From the NCBI RefSeq assembly GCF_965638725.1, contig NC_134962.1, forward strand, positions 1,619,501-1,683,500: 64,000 nt of DNA, read 5' to 3'. This stretch comes from Aptenodytes patagonicus. Its lineage: Eukaryota > Chordata > Aves > Sphenisciformes > Spheniscidae. Below, piece by piece: positions 13,016 through 25,264 of this stretch (the stretch's first letter is position 1; every line of letters starts with the position of its first letter). The notes under the pieces were generated by a model. It saw nothing but the letters and a program-made list of their open reading frames with translations, was not told the origin of the DNA and searched no databases. The position numbers and the translations under genes are program-made.

Positions 13016-16000
13016 CTGACAGACAGGGAAAAGTAAGAATGAATGGAATGTAGCATAAAATAGCAAAAATTGTAATACAGCTTTGTACAACTGTCTTGTT
13101 TATTCCTTCTCTCTGTTTTGATGTTGCATTAAATCCTTCCACAAAGGACTTAAACCAAAACCACTCTTATTCTGCTCTTTCGCATCTGGGACTATTTCTC
13201 AACTGTCTGAAGAGCTGAGCCCGCAAAGATGTTGAGAGCAGGGAGCACAACTTCTGTCCCAACTCCATTTTATTATGGCCCACCCCATTTTATTGGGTTA
13301 GCTTCCAATTTTTTCCTAAAATTCACAATACAAAAGGAAGCACATTCTGCCCTGAAAAAGCTACAGCAGCCTTGGGTGTGTGGCAGTCCAAAAGACTGCC
13401 CTACAGCAGTCTAGGGCAAACTAGACATCAATTCTGCTTTAATAAGAGCAGATCTTGCTTCACAGCAACAACAAAGGGGAATGATTGGGAAATCAGGGAG
13501 CACTTCTGCTAAGCAAACCCTGATCCAGTGCTTCACGCTGCCTTTTATGACACATATTGCAGCAATCCAGTAACATAAGAAACAGATGCCCAGGGAAATT
13601 TCAGCACGGCACCCTCCCCTATCTCCCCATTCTCAAGGTCAACCAGAGGAGCAAAAGGCCATCTGGAGAACAGATCTGAGAAATGCTGCCACCCCCACCA
13701 AACATCAACAGCCCAGCAGCATGGCCAGTCGGAGCTGGGCAAAGACAGATTTTTCAGGGGATCAGCCGCACCAGCAAGCGAATCCCATTTGGGTGCAGCA
13801 AAGGAGTCCTGTGGGAAGCCGTTTCTCTGCACGGAGAGGTTAACCAGAGCACCACCGCTAAGCACACTTACACGTCTGGCAGCATCTTTGGTATGAGCTC
13901 CACCGTGAACCTGGCAGAGGCCTGTGAGATTTCCACGGGGATGTTCTCCATAGACATATAGTGGATGTAAAAGTTCAAAGTCTGCTGACTAGTCCTGTCT
14001 GACTTCTCGTTGTCGCTGAACTCTTCAGTGACTCCGTGAGCCACCCAGGTGTAGGTATCTGGATCAACCACAAGTTTGTTTTCTGACCTGCCCTTGTCAA
14101 GAAAAGTCAGATTCTGAAGGCCACGGCTGAGGCATTCCTCGTCGCTTTGAAGGCTCCCAAGCTTCAGCCCGCCTAAGCGAATGCACAAGTAACAGTGGTT
14201 GAAGTCCACTTCAATGGAGCACTCCTCTGAAAATTTTTTTTTTAGGAGGAAACTCCCTTGCAGCTGTCCTTTTCTTGTCCTTTGCTTTGCCCAGGTTATT
14301 TTGACATCGTGGAGGACAATCGAGTCGTTTTCAGCCACCGCGCATGAAGCAGACTCCATGGCGCTCATCGGCATCCATACCTTGTTATACTCCACTGCAT
14401 GCTTGTACTTGTCTTTGGACGGCAGGGTGGCGTAGGCGGAGAAGCAATCAATAGGCTTTTCCATATGCTGCAGGCAGACATCGAAACCTGGTGTCACACA
14501 CCACAGCTGCACGAAGGGCACCAGGAAGCCCCGGCAGACGTCCGTGGTGAGCTGGAACTGCAGTGCATCGCCGGCGCTCAGCTCCAGGGAGAGCTCCATG
14601 TAGTGCGAGCACTGGCTCTTCCTTACCCAGCCCACGTGCCGCCGGTACAGCTCCTTGCTCTTCCGAAGGAGAGAGGCTGCAGTCTCAAAGTCCTCCCTCC
14701 TGATGGCTGTGAGCACGGCTTGCCAAGTCTTGGTGTCAAAGAGGGTGACGCTGTGGTCGCGGAGAGGTCCTTCCCACAGCCTGTGCTCCTTCATTGTCTC
14801 CACAGAGTACACCCTCCTCTTCCACGACAGCCTGATGCTGCTCCGCTGCTGGATGAACACGGGCTGCTCTATCAGCTGAAGAGACCTGTAGTTAATTATC
14901 TGGGGATCTGGAAGACTCTCTTTGTTCAGTGGAAACAGGGTTTTAAAATACTTTTTCATCCCTTCGATATCCACTACGAAGGCGACCTTCTGCAGGACTT
15001 GGCCCTTCAGCTGGGTGGCCATCTGCAGGCAGCGGGCTCTCTTCTCGTACATCACTGCCTGGGAATTCTTCCTGTTGAAGTCATGACAGAGAAACTCAAT
15101 GTCATCCGAAGAATAGACGATGGGCTTCTTGCGGATCACAGAATGAAGGTGCCGCTGGACCACAACGTCCACGTACCGGCGGATGGGAGAGGAAGCCCAG
15201 GTGTACGAGTCGACGTGCAGGGAGTAATGGCCTGCTTTCGACTGGACAGTGGAGTTGGAGCGACTGAAGTAGGAGCGGCTGAGCAGTCTCCTGAACTCCA
15301 GGGCCACGGGGGCCAGCTTCGGGTGGATGTCATCGGTAACGATAAGGTCTAGCATCTTGTGGAAGTCACGGACATTAGCGGCTGACTGCAGCTGCTCCCA
15401 GATGGGGGCCAGGAGGCTGAACTCCACATTTTTAGAGGAGTCTTGGCCAGGAGACACCTCTCCCAGGTGGTGTGAGAGATGGATGGACAAAGGAAGGATG
15501 TGGCTGTACTTATTTTTCATGAGTGATAACTGTTGAAGGCTTGGCTCGCACTGACACCGGAGAGGAGTGACATTTCTGGTGTCCTCCTGGTTGGTGAGGA
15601 ACTCGGCCACGAAACTGTTGAACATGATCATTAACTCCTCTATCATCTGATGGGATCCCCTGTTACCTGGGGATCTTTCCTCATCCAGCCGGTCATAGAA
15701 ACAGTCCTCCTGCAGCCGAAACTTCCGATGGACCCTGGAGAAGTGATAAGCCACAGCTACGCAGTCCTCCAGGGTATCGAAACAAAGGGCCCTTGCTGCT
15801 CCCACGTAGCGGTCCTTAATGCAGAGTTCTGCCTCTTCATAGGACAGCTGCCTGTCCGAGCGGATCGCAGAGATGGTGAAGACTGCCTTTAACATCTCAT
15901 CAGTCTCCTTTTCTATGGTGACAAACAAGGAGATCACCCGACGATCCTTCTGCGGCAGGAGGCTGCAGACCTCTTGGCTAATGTGGGGTGGGAACATGCA

Positions 16001-19000
16001 CAGCGGCTCCTGGTTGGGAGCGTAGTAGGTGACACCCCGCTTCTTTGCTTCCAGGTCCAAGGCACTGCCTTTGGGAATGATGCCAGCCACGTCTGCAATG
16101 TGGATCCCAATCTCATAGCGATGCCCAAGATCCCTAACGCTGACAGCATCGTCCAAATCCCTGGCGCCTTGGGGGTCAACAGTGAAGGTCAGGTAACTCC
16201 GACAGTCCTTCAGATTTTCCTTGGTGAGGTTTAGTTTGCTGCTGGAGGTGTATTTGGCTGACTCCTTGGTGACAGCAGCTGGGTATTTCTTCTCCAAACC
16301 ATACTCCAAGTCGAGGATCTTTAAGCCTTCTTCTAAAGTCAACGCTGCATGCAGAATCTCTGTTATTATCCCCAGAGGGTAGTAAAACCCTTCCCGCCAG
16401 GAGATAACCTGGACGCAGAAGAACTGGCATCTCCTTGTCTCCTGGCTGATCTTCTCGCAGCTGACCACTCTGTACTTCCCATTGACAAGCCTGCGGATAG
16501 GAATGACGTTGGGTTTCTCTTTCAGCCCTGGGACGAATATTTTGGTGACAGTGGGATCGATGGGTATCATCACCCGGGGATCAAATTCGTCCATCATGCA
16601 GATGAAGGTCCGTTCTCTCTCTGCGCGCTTTAAGATGCCCACCACCTTCCCCTGAGGGCGGTGGCTGCCGCTGTCAGCCGTGCCGCTCTGCAGGATTTCC
16701 ACGAGCACCTCGTCCCCGGTGAAGGCCGTCCCGCAGTGAACTCTGCCTTTGATCTGAATGGTCATTGCAGGGGAGTCGTTGAGGGTGAAGGCAGAAGCTC
16801 TGTCGAACCCTTCTTTGATCAGCTCGCACCTCTTGTACATTTTGGGGTGCATGTGCAGATACTCCTGCATCATCTGAGAAGAGAAGCTGACATATTCCTT
16901 CCTGCCTTCCCGCAGGTTTGAAGCCTCAGACTTCACGTTCAGCAGCCCTTCTTCGGACACCGTCACCAGCACGTTCTTGCTCTCATCTAAGAGCTCCTGG
17001 AGGATGGGATCGTCAGGATTCACACTCTCAGCCTCAGAGCTCCAGGAATCAGTGTCGCTGTCCTCTTCGTCCTCCTCTGGGCTCCTCCTGCTCCAGCTCT
17101 CCTTGTCGCACGCAGCCTGTTTGATCTGGGCCATTGTCAGGTTCTCCGGGAAGACGCTCCCCTTCTCGATGCACTGCTGGATGAAGCGCTTCCATACCTT
17201 GCTGCACTGGCCGTGGGAGCACAAGGCCACGGCATCCCCCACTGCAACAACCAGTGACTGAGCCCGGGTCATGATGGTGTTGAGCACTCTGGCTTCGTTG
17301 AAGAACTCGAGGTGGTGGGAGGCCGAGATGCGCAGGCTCTCACTGTTGTGGACCGTACTGATGATGATGACCCGGAACTCCCGCCCTGCACCAGAGGGGA
17401 CAAGGGAGAAGTCACTCATGGGAACCCAACGGGGAAGACCCTGTCTGGCTGCCGCCCTGCGCTCTGCCCATCTACACTGTGTTACGTGGCCGTGGGCTGA
17501 TGTAACCTCACTTGGCTGAGTCATGGGAGTCACCTGATGCAAATAAAGCAGCTCTTGGGGATCGTGAGGGCCTCCAGACATGAACCAGGATGGACACCAC
17601 GAGGCCACCACCACCCACGCACCAGGGAGGGAAGGGCAGCGTGGAGACAGGAGAAAGGCAGAGCACCGGACCAGTGCAGCCGCGAGCACCCGTGGAGCAG
17701 TCCCGCATGCTCAGTGCCACCGGCAGCCCCCGCCAGCCACTCCTCGCAAACACGGGTAGAGTTTTCTCTGAATCCCAAATTCCTCGGGGAACCGAGGGTC
17801 TTGCAGGAACAAGAGGAGTGACCGTTCGCAAGAATCCCTCTCCCCTTAAGGGCAGCTCTGCTGCCTGATCGCATGACAAATAACAAACAGCAAGAGGCAC
17901 CCTGGTGATTTCAGAGCTGAGAAGAGACTGCAAAGAAAGGGTGTGGAGATCAGAAACACACCCCAGGGGTCAGTTATTCTCACCATGAGGAGTCCCAGCT
18001 GCACAATAAAAAAAAAATAAAAAAAATAAAACCACGGATGAGTCATAAACTAAGTCCTCGAGGACAAAACCAGCCCTATCCCTCTCTCGTCATCCAGAGC
18101 AGCGGACTCCTCTTTTAGTGAGCTGTTCTGCGATTTTTGCTGCGACTGGTACTCACAGGCCATCCTGGTTTCAATTCCCTTCCATTACTAGCCACCCCCG
18201 CTGGTACTTGGGGCTTCACATGATTCACACATGCTCAAGTCCCTGGGATCGCACTTACAGGGTTTTTACCCTCCTACAAAGCAACGTCCATATATTTGAA
18301 ACGAGTTGACAGTTGGGCGCAGATTTAATTCAGTGTGAAATCTTATTCACTAAGGAAAGGACAAACTCAAAGAATTACCAACCAGAAGGGGATGGAAATC
18401 AGCCAAAGGATTTCCAGGCACTCTCTCCTCATCAGCGCTACATGGGCTGTGGCCCCTTGCTGCGGCGGTGGCAGAGCCATGGGGAAGGGCAGGGGAGCTC
18501 TGCCTAACAGCACAGCATGCACCCTCCCAGAGAGGTATTTTGCCATGAGATCAGCTGGTATTTTGCATTTTAGCAAGGAGGACAACGTTAAGACGCCAGA
18601 AAGACCTCTGCTAACGACCCAGCGTCTCTTCCCCCTACTCATTACACAGCGGCTGTAGCTGCGATAGACTCTCCTGTCCACCAACATGACTGCAAAAGTT
18701 CTTCCTGGCACACAGAAGACCTCAAAACACAGCCCAGCATGACTAACTATTGCACAAGACACAAACCTGGCAAGTTTTCATAGTTTTCTACCACCACATC
18801 TTGTAGCTGCTTCTTTCTCAGCTCTTGTCTTGTTGCAGAAACCTGGTAAGAAAGAAATAGGCACAACTGAGTACAGTTTCAGCTCAGAAACGCCCCCCAC
18901 CCAACACCAAGGTCCCTTACCCTTCTCGGCTGCAGGTTCCCCAAGAAAGTTACTCGACAGCAATCACACGTCCGGGGCTGACTTCAGCCAGCGCTCCCAG

Positions 19001-22000
19001 TCTGCCCTATAGTTAACCTGCCTAGAGGATGCTGAAAGAAATCTTCAACTAAACCATCCCACCATGAGGCATCTCTGCTCCGACCACCCGTGACATACTA
19101 CCCAAATGGAGAGCGCCTCAGAAAAACACTGGTGGCATGCAAGTCCCCAGATTCCCTGTTTTTGCTAGCACAAGAGACAGATTTATCGTAAACAGAGTCC
19201 AGCATTTCTTAGGGAGTGTTTAGACAGCTGTCAGCGGAGCATGCGTACGCCCTTCAGGTGGGGAACACGTGGTTCTCCTACATACCTGCATCCCATGGGA
19301 GACCACACAGATCTTCTTCAGATCTCGGACCCCCCACTCATCTGGCCACCTCTGATAGATCTCCTTCACTTTCTCAACCACTTGCATTATCTCGGAGGCG
19401 TTGTGCCAAGAAATCATGGACATATCCCTTTCAGCCACGCCAGACACGTGGCAGAACACAAGTGGGTAGGTTTCGGGATGGGGTGGGATGTTCCCACTGG
19501 CTTGGATAGCATTGCCTTTGCCAATGTAGAAGTGCTTGGAGACAAACTCAATTATGCCTGCAGTGGAACGATAATTCTCATTGAAGATGATCCTGCTCTT
19601 CATGGCCACTTCATGCTTCTCTTTCTGGTAAAACTGAAAGAGTCGGTTTAACAGGGTGTGATCAGCAGATTGTCCATCCCCAACACAGAAGAGCTTTGGG
19701 GTTATCTGCATGTGGTCCCCAGCGAGGACAATCCGGGTCTCAAAAGTGGCGTAGGAGAGTGGAACCAAAGCTTCGCACTCCAGCATCTGAGCAGCCTCGT
19801 CAATCATGATGTGGGTGAAGTAGCCTGGGGCAACCTTCAAGTTCTTGGATAACATGGAGGTGGTAATAATGACGTGGTGCCTGTCGATCTCTGCCCGCGT
19901 AGGGTGCCGGAAGGAGCGCTGGTCTGGCGAGAGGCAGCAGTACATCTGAGTGATGGGGTCCGTCAGGTTGATGGGACGGTCAGTGGATATAATCCTCAAG
20001 GGGACAGCCCACGGATGCCCGTTGGTCACGTAGTTATGGAAATACTCCCGGATGTAGATGTCAGCAGCACTGGAGGGGAACAGAAGGGGAAATTATCACG
20101 GAATTGTAAGTGCTGTTCCCAATGCTGTGACCATCAGCCCAATGCGCTATCTGATCAATCACCAACACGCGCCCAAAATCTCCCCCAGCTTTGGCTGACA
20201 ACACACTCGTCACAGGAGATATTCACATATGCGCAAAGAAGTCAGTGTTTACGCAGCCACCAATTCCAAGCCTATTTTGAGAGTATGGTTTAAAATAGGA
20301 CTTGATACTCAAGACTAGGGCATCCCTCGATGCTCATATGGAGAAACGCAATGTGCCCAATAAAATCTGTGGCCTTGCTTCTCTCTAGGGCCAAGTCACA
20401 CAGACATGACCCGGCGCACCTCTCCTCTGACAGTTAACCATCCCCAGCCCGGGCGGGTGATACAAGATCTGCAGAGGAAGCTTCAGTGCAACCAGACAGC
20501 CTGAAACAGGCTAAGATTAGCAGTCACCCATCTATTATACATTAAAAAACTAAGGCAGTAACAGCCTGCAGGATCGGATGTGGACACTCTTTTCAGCGTA
20601 ACTGCTCTAATTTTAACAATCATGGCCTGGTTTCTCTGAAGGCAGATTCAACAGCAGTCAGACCAGATCTGCATTTCCTCTTCCCCAAACTCTCCCTGGA
20701 AAAGTAAAAAAAATTGGCATGTGCACAGAGCACAATAGTCTTCAAGGGCAAGTAGAGCACAGTATTATCCCAGCAAGGCCAGGCAACAGCTTTCCACTTC
20801 TTCCAGTACACAGTAAAGGCTAGAAAGAACTAACTGTCTCTCCAACCCCATCCCCATTTTATAATGAGGCAGGAATATGCTGCCTCTTCCACAAAGACTT
20901 CCACCCATGCCAGACTTCTTCCTAACAGGAAGGGCTAGAGCGGTTTAAGACACATTAAATAAAAATGAATTTATTTAAACAAGTAATTGAAATGCATACT
21001 AAGAAAAGGGCAGCTCAGCCCAGTCTCATACACCCTGGCTCCCGCTCATCCCACCAGGCAAGCAATGGGCCAGCGCAGGGACTCAGCCCGTGACTCTGGT
21101 TGCCTTTTCCCTCACCCCCTGCTAACCTGTTAGTATGAGTGCAGATCAGCACCCGCGTGTTGGGCTGCCTGAGGATCTCCATGGTGGCCATGGCCAAGGT
21201 GAACGTCTTCCCTGTGCCGAAAGGCCCGTAGATGAGAAGAGGTGGGACCTGCCGGCTGCTGGTTGCCTGGCCCGTGATGAAGGAGATGGCTAGTTTCTGC
21301 TTGCTATTCCCTTTCTGTGGTGACCCAGGAGAGTAGGGGACAGAGCAACTGGCAACATCTGGTAGGACCAGCTTCTCGTCCAACAGGCGGTCCACAGCCT
21401 GGTGCCACTGCCGGAACAGCAGCTGGTCGATTTGGAACTGGATCTCCACCTTGTGGGAGGTGTTTGGCTCGAAGTTCAGCTCTGAGCAGCATCTCTTTGG
21501 TATTAGTAGCCAGATGGTCTTCTCCGTGGTGGCTTTATGCTCCACACTAACCTCGTAAACCCGATTGTCTACAGGTGGGTCAAGTGCCAGGAAAGCAGTG
21601 GGCACAGACCTGCTCAGCAGATACCCCTCGTCTGTGTCTGGCGAGAGGTTATAAGGGGTAGGCACTTCAGCAAACAGCTCACCAGGGAGGGCAATCTTCA
21701 TCCCCACAGGGAGGCTTTGCAGCATGGGGGTCAGCAAGATGAGGACCCGCAGGTTGAGTCTGAAAGGAGGAAACACCCGAATGAACAACAGAGAACTGGC
21801 CCATCGGTTCATCAGCAACCGCCCTCCCCGCTGCAGAGGAGGAATTGCCACCTACACCCAGAGAGGGTCTGCCAGTCCCCAGAGCACACAGAGGCAGAAG
21901 CCGTGCTTCTAGCTAATCCACGGCTGCAGGACAAGACCCAGCCCTTCCCCTCCTATCACTGCCCAGCCAGCCGTCTTTCTTGGCAGGTTTCCATTTTTCT

Positions 22001-25000
22001 GGGAAGGCACCCCAGGACTCAACCCAGAAGAGACAGAGACTTCAATAGCGGCATGGCCCCAAGGGCGGGGTTAGCAATGGGCCTGTGGTCCATAGCAAGG
22101 AGGAACGCCTCTGGGTCCGTGCCTGGCACTTACTTGGCAATCAGAGCCTGTTCGGCTTCTTCCTCACGGAAGAGGAAGCTGTGCATCCTCTCACGATAGT
22201 TGAGACGGGTGATGGGAACGGTCGCACCACCCTCGCGCTGGTAGTCCAGCGCGAGAGCAGGAGGTTTGTACTTGGCCAGCAGATCCACATCTTCACTGGT
22301 CCTTGGCATGCTGGGAACGATGATCCTGTTACCTCTATCCCATCGCACGAAGTTGACGGGGTGGCTGCTCTCCCTGCTGCCGGGGACGTGCTGGGGGGTG
22401 TCCCGCCGGCCCACCTTCACCTTGATCTTCTGCGTGAGGACGGGGCGGCTGCCGAAGTCAAACACCACCCACTGCTCAAAGACTCCCAGCGTGCAGCACT
22501 CCATGCAGACCTCCACCAGCGCGGTGGGTGGGGAGGAAGGCCGGGTGGCCACATGCTCCCCCGGCATGTAGTGGAGGTCCCGGGAAAGCCCGTTCCCCAC
22601 GAGGTAGAAGTTGACTCCAGGTTCCCGCTTCAGTAGCGCCACGTGCTGCAGAGGCATCTGCCGGTTGAAGAGAAGACAGGGACACGGTGAGGGCAGCCCA
22701 CAAGGAAGAGTCCAGCGGCTGATGGGGTCCTCCCAGCAGCATTTCCTACTGAAAGCTGCTGCAGGAACCGAATGCCGTGCCGAACCTATAGTGCACTTGA
22801 AATTCTCCTTGAAGGAGCTTATTCCTCGTGCAACCCCACAGGAATTATTTTAATGTCTTAAAGAACCTCAGGTTTCAGTTTTGTAGCAATTGAGCCAGTC
22901 TGCTGTAAACAGGAAATCTCCTGTGTTGGAGAGGACAATTAGACCCAGCCTCTTGCCCCCAACACCCACGAAATCCTGGGCAGGAAAGCAGCTGAATCTT
23001 GTTATTTGTGATGATACGTGGGAGGTGCTGAGAGCAGCTGGGTCCGCCCCAGCCCCACCGCACGAGACGAGACAGGAGACACGGTGGCTGCACCCCTCAC
23101 GCACGGCCCCAGCTCAGGCACCACCTGAGCCTGAGCTGCTCCCGAATGCCCAACACACGTCCTCATTCTGACATCCCCAAATCCCTATCCTTCTGCCCCT
23201 TGCAGAAATAATAATTAAAAAAACAAACTAAAAACCCCAAAGGACAAGGACCGTGCACAGCAGCAGGGGCTGCCAGCGGCACGCAGCCTCCCGCTGCGCA
23301 GAGCTGGGCTTACCTGGGAGTGGACTCTGAACTTCCACCGGTATTTCATCCTCCTGTCCTCCAACTGCACGTGCAGGGGCTGTTCACACACAACTCTGAC
23401 GCCCTCAACGTGCTCAGCCATCTGTGGGGGAGGCACGAGAGGAGCAGAACTGAAGGCAACATCCCAGGGACACACTGCAGAGCCCTCCGCGGGGCCATCT
23501 TCATCCTTTGCCTTTATGCTACATCCTCCCGAGAGGGGACCGTCAGTAAATCCTCATGCTCAGTCCTCACCCACCGCTGCTCAGTGTCCCCACGCAGCAG
23601 CCTTGGGAAACGAAAGGACCCATGGCAGAGCAGCGCGGCCGGGTACCCCGAGTAGGCTCTCAGGTTGCCGTCTCAAAAGGGGTGAAGGAAGGGGGATGCA
23701 ACATCCCTTTCTGCATCACCGTTAGAAAGGTGAGCGGTGGGCTCCGTTCCCAAGCTCTTACACAAGAGGCTTCTCGCGACGCGCCAGACCAACGCGCTCC
23801 CACCCTGCCGCCCATGACTCACAATCAACACTTCGTTGGAGCACATCCGATACTCGGCGATGAGCCGGTCCTGGTAGGACAAGAGCCCTTCCTTCAGTGC
23901 TTGCTTCTTTTTCTTCACGGCAGTCTTCACCCTCTGGATCCACTCCTGCAGCTCCTCGGTGGAATGAGCCTTGGTGCAGCTGTTCCCCATTTCGCACACC
24001 TCCACTCTGTCGGGAGAGAGGTGTCCCAGGTGTCACCCATCCCTGGTGGCACGGGGGTCCACAAGGAGCCAGCAGCTGCCTGCTGCCCCTGCCCTCTTCC
24101 CTGCTGCACCGGGTGGATGCCTTACCTGCTACACAGCGAGAACTTGGTCAGCCCGAGCGGTGGCGCACGGTGGACCCACTGGACAGAGGTGTCGGCCGAG
24201 AGCATCTGCACATGCTCAATGGAGGAGCAGTGGCTCTCGAAGCTCTGCTGCGAGCTGAAGGTCACCAGGCAGACCCGGCAGTAGAACTGCACCGGCGTGG
24301 GCGCCGCCGGCTCGCCGTTGGTGCTGCAGGTCTCCATGGCCGGCAGCAGGTTGGAGCGAAGCAAGCCGTGCTCCCTCTCGGCCTCCCAGATGGCCATCTC
24401 CACGTCGCTGTGTGCGTACTGGCAGCGCTGTGGGGTGTGCTTGCAGGGCTGGCCCCTGGAGACGAACCTGCAGTAGCTGAGGGTCGGCATGAACTCAGGG
24501 CAGGGCCGGATGGCGGTGTACTGCTGCTTCCTCCGGTTGTCCGACACCACATGCACCAGGAGGGGGTCCCAGGTCTGGTGGAACTCGCAGAGCCGCCCCT
24601 GGCCGCCCGCCGAGATGCGCTGGGGGCAGCCGAAGAAGCAACGCTTGCAGATCTCCTGGAACTGCCCCCCGAACTCGCTGGTGATCTCGCTGGCGGCGCT
24701 GGCCGTGGGGTGGGGGATGGTGGTGGGGCGACCCCCCAGCTGCGCCTGCAGCACCGCTGCCTTCAGCTGGCGCCGCTCCAGCTGCTGCTCCCTCTCAAAG
24801 TTCCAGACCATGGCCTCCTCCGGGCTCCAGGCGAAGGTGCACTGGCTCTTGTGCTTCCTGCAGCCCAGCCCCACCATGTAGTACCTGCAGACGGTGTAGC
24901 GGGCCGGGTTGGGAAAGCCTGGCCGCCTGGACACCTTCCTCCAGGCCGTGCTCCAGCGGCTGCGGCAGCGGGCCAGGAGGATCTCATACATGCACTTGTG

Positions 25001-25126
25001 CTCCACCTCTCGCAGCTGGTAGGTGGTCTCGTTCTCCTTCACACTGCACTTGGAGCAGACCAGGCGCAGCTCCAGCTGCTGCTGGAGGCTGCCCAGCGAC
25101 ACCGCTGGGCCGTTTGCCGTCGGCAT
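6963..25126 (-). CDS. HELZ2: HELZ2, helicase with zinc finger 2 (spliced, 19 coding exons, 2,821 residues)
   Basis: Coding exons in transcript order: 25126-24126, 24006-23823, 23421-23314, 22657-22134, 21759-21127, 20069-19286, 18842-18767, 17385-13872, 13015-12930, 12538-12407, 11998-11831, 11554-11413, 10945-10829, 10252-10060, 9273-9139, 8890-8672, 8361-8205, 7766-7599, 7087-6963. All introns are GT-AG and every phase agrees. The total is 8,466 bases, or 2,821 residues plus stop, slightly longer than human HELZ2 (2,649). Domain order is the family signature: CCCH and C2H2 fingers (about 80-305), UPF1-like helicase 1 (Walker A 784-791, DEAA 907-910), RNB exoribonuclease (about 1498-1853), and UPF1-like helicase 2 (GPPGTGKT 2345-2352, DECA 2532-2535). 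In mammals HELZ2 is an interferon-induced 3'-5' exoribonuclease/helicase and a PPAR coactivator (PRIC285/PDIP1). An LQELL (LXXLL-type) box lies at 1232-1236. The start ATG has A at -3 and follows a leader starting at a strong acceptor. No disabling change is seen. Confidence 0.97.
12166..12335 (+). mobile_element. CR1 LINE 3' fragment inside a HELZ2 intron
   Basis: The fragment matches the CR1 3'UTR stretch at 29165-29334 in this window: the GAAGTGG...CCATCCCTGGAG block, TTTAAAAGAC, GGACATGGTTTAGTGG, and a terminal AATGATTCTGTG octamer. It is 5'-truncated, as is usual for CR1. It sits antisense to HELZ2 in the intron between coding exons 10 and 11. Divergence from the other copies indicates an older insertion. 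Confidence 0.85.
13872..17385 (-). CDS. HELZ2: HELZ2 coding exon 8: end of helicase 1, acidic linker and RNB domain
   Basis: This one 3,514-base exon encodes residues 1104-2274. It completes helicase 1 (motif VI near 1141-1153). An acidic Ser-rich linker follows (EEDEEDSDTDSWSSEAE, about 1207-1223), then the LQELL box (1232-1236) and the RNB ribonuclease. The RNB catalytic cluster is intact: DPQGARDLDDA at 1507-1517, HIADVAG at 1532-1538, EELMIMFN at 1686-1693, and SPIRRYVD at 1836-1843. All the acidic metal ligands of the RNase II family are present, so 3'-5' exonuclease activity is expected. A region without recognised motifs follows, which may contain an OB-like fold. Large internal exons of this kind are unusual, but the human gene also has a very long RNB exon. 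Confidence 0.95.
18767..22657 (-). CDS. HELZ2: HELZ2 coding exons 4-7: helicase 1 (residues 432-1104)
   Basis: Exon 4 (22657-22134) is a beta-rich region before the helicase core. Exon 5 (21759-21127) ends in the Walker A motif GPFGTGKT (784-791). Exon 6 (20069-19286) carries motif II as IDEAAQ (DEAA 907-910), motif III as VLAGDHMQITP, and motif IV as NENYRSTAGII. Exon 7 (18842-18767) is a short 76-base linker exon. The core finishes in exon 8 with PGREFRVIIIST (motif V region) and NTIMTRAQS (motif VI). This is the superfamily 1B layout seen in UPF1 and MOV10. Motif V reads PG where related helicases have QG. Confidence 0.94.
23314..25126 (-). CDS. HELZ2: HELZ2 coding exons 1-3: zinc-finger N-terminus (residues 1-431)
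   Basis: Exon 1 (25126-24126) encodes most of the fingers. A CCCH-type array C80-x8-C89-x6-C96 is followed by W100 where His is expected. A cysteine cluster lies at C160, C163 and C167. A complete CCCH finger is C219-x8-C228-x6-C235-x3-H239. A C2H2 finger is C283-x2-C286-x12-H299-x5-H305. Exon 2 (24006-23823) encodes a basic, coiled segment with KTAVKKKKQALKEG. Exon 3 (23421-23314) is exactly 36 codons. Such fingers in this family are thought to bind RNA or partner proteins; the binding role is inferred from the family. Confidence 0.93.
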
Positions 25127-25264
25127 CCTTGATGGTGGCTTGAGCGGAGCAAAATTAACGGTGGGAAGTTCCTACAAGGCGATGCCGGGGGGAGGAGGCG
25201 CCATGGAGCATCCGTGTACTAGCTCGCTACGTACCTGCCAGCCATTGGTGCGAGTTCACAAAGC
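25127..25264 (-). other. HELZ2: HELZ2 5' leader segment with three short upstream ORFs
   Basis: A strong acceptor (CTAA branch-like motif, then T-rich tract, then TTTGTCAG) ends at 25265, so the start-codon exon begins at 25264 with 138 bases of leader. Three upstream ORFs lie wholly within it on the minus strand: 25245-25219 (8 codons), 25211-25155 (18 codons) and 25204-25172 (10 codons). All terminate before the main ATG at 25126. A donor-like GCAG/GTACGT at 25235 would need an intron of only about 66 bases and is considered unlikely. Confidence 0.6.

Noticed and set aside
14399-15352. 317-residue plus-strand frame
   Set aside because: Antisense shadow of the HELZ2 RNB exon.
23897-25132. 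411-residue plus-strand frame
   Set aside because: It is the antisense shadow of HELZ2 coding exon 1, whose minus-strand frame has zinc fingers and correct splice phases.
25166-25234. Possible mini-exon starting at the ATG at 25245 with donor GCAG/GTACGT and acceptor TTGTAG
   Set aside because: The implied intron of about 66 bases is unusually short. Reading through explains the region as leader with upstream ORFs.
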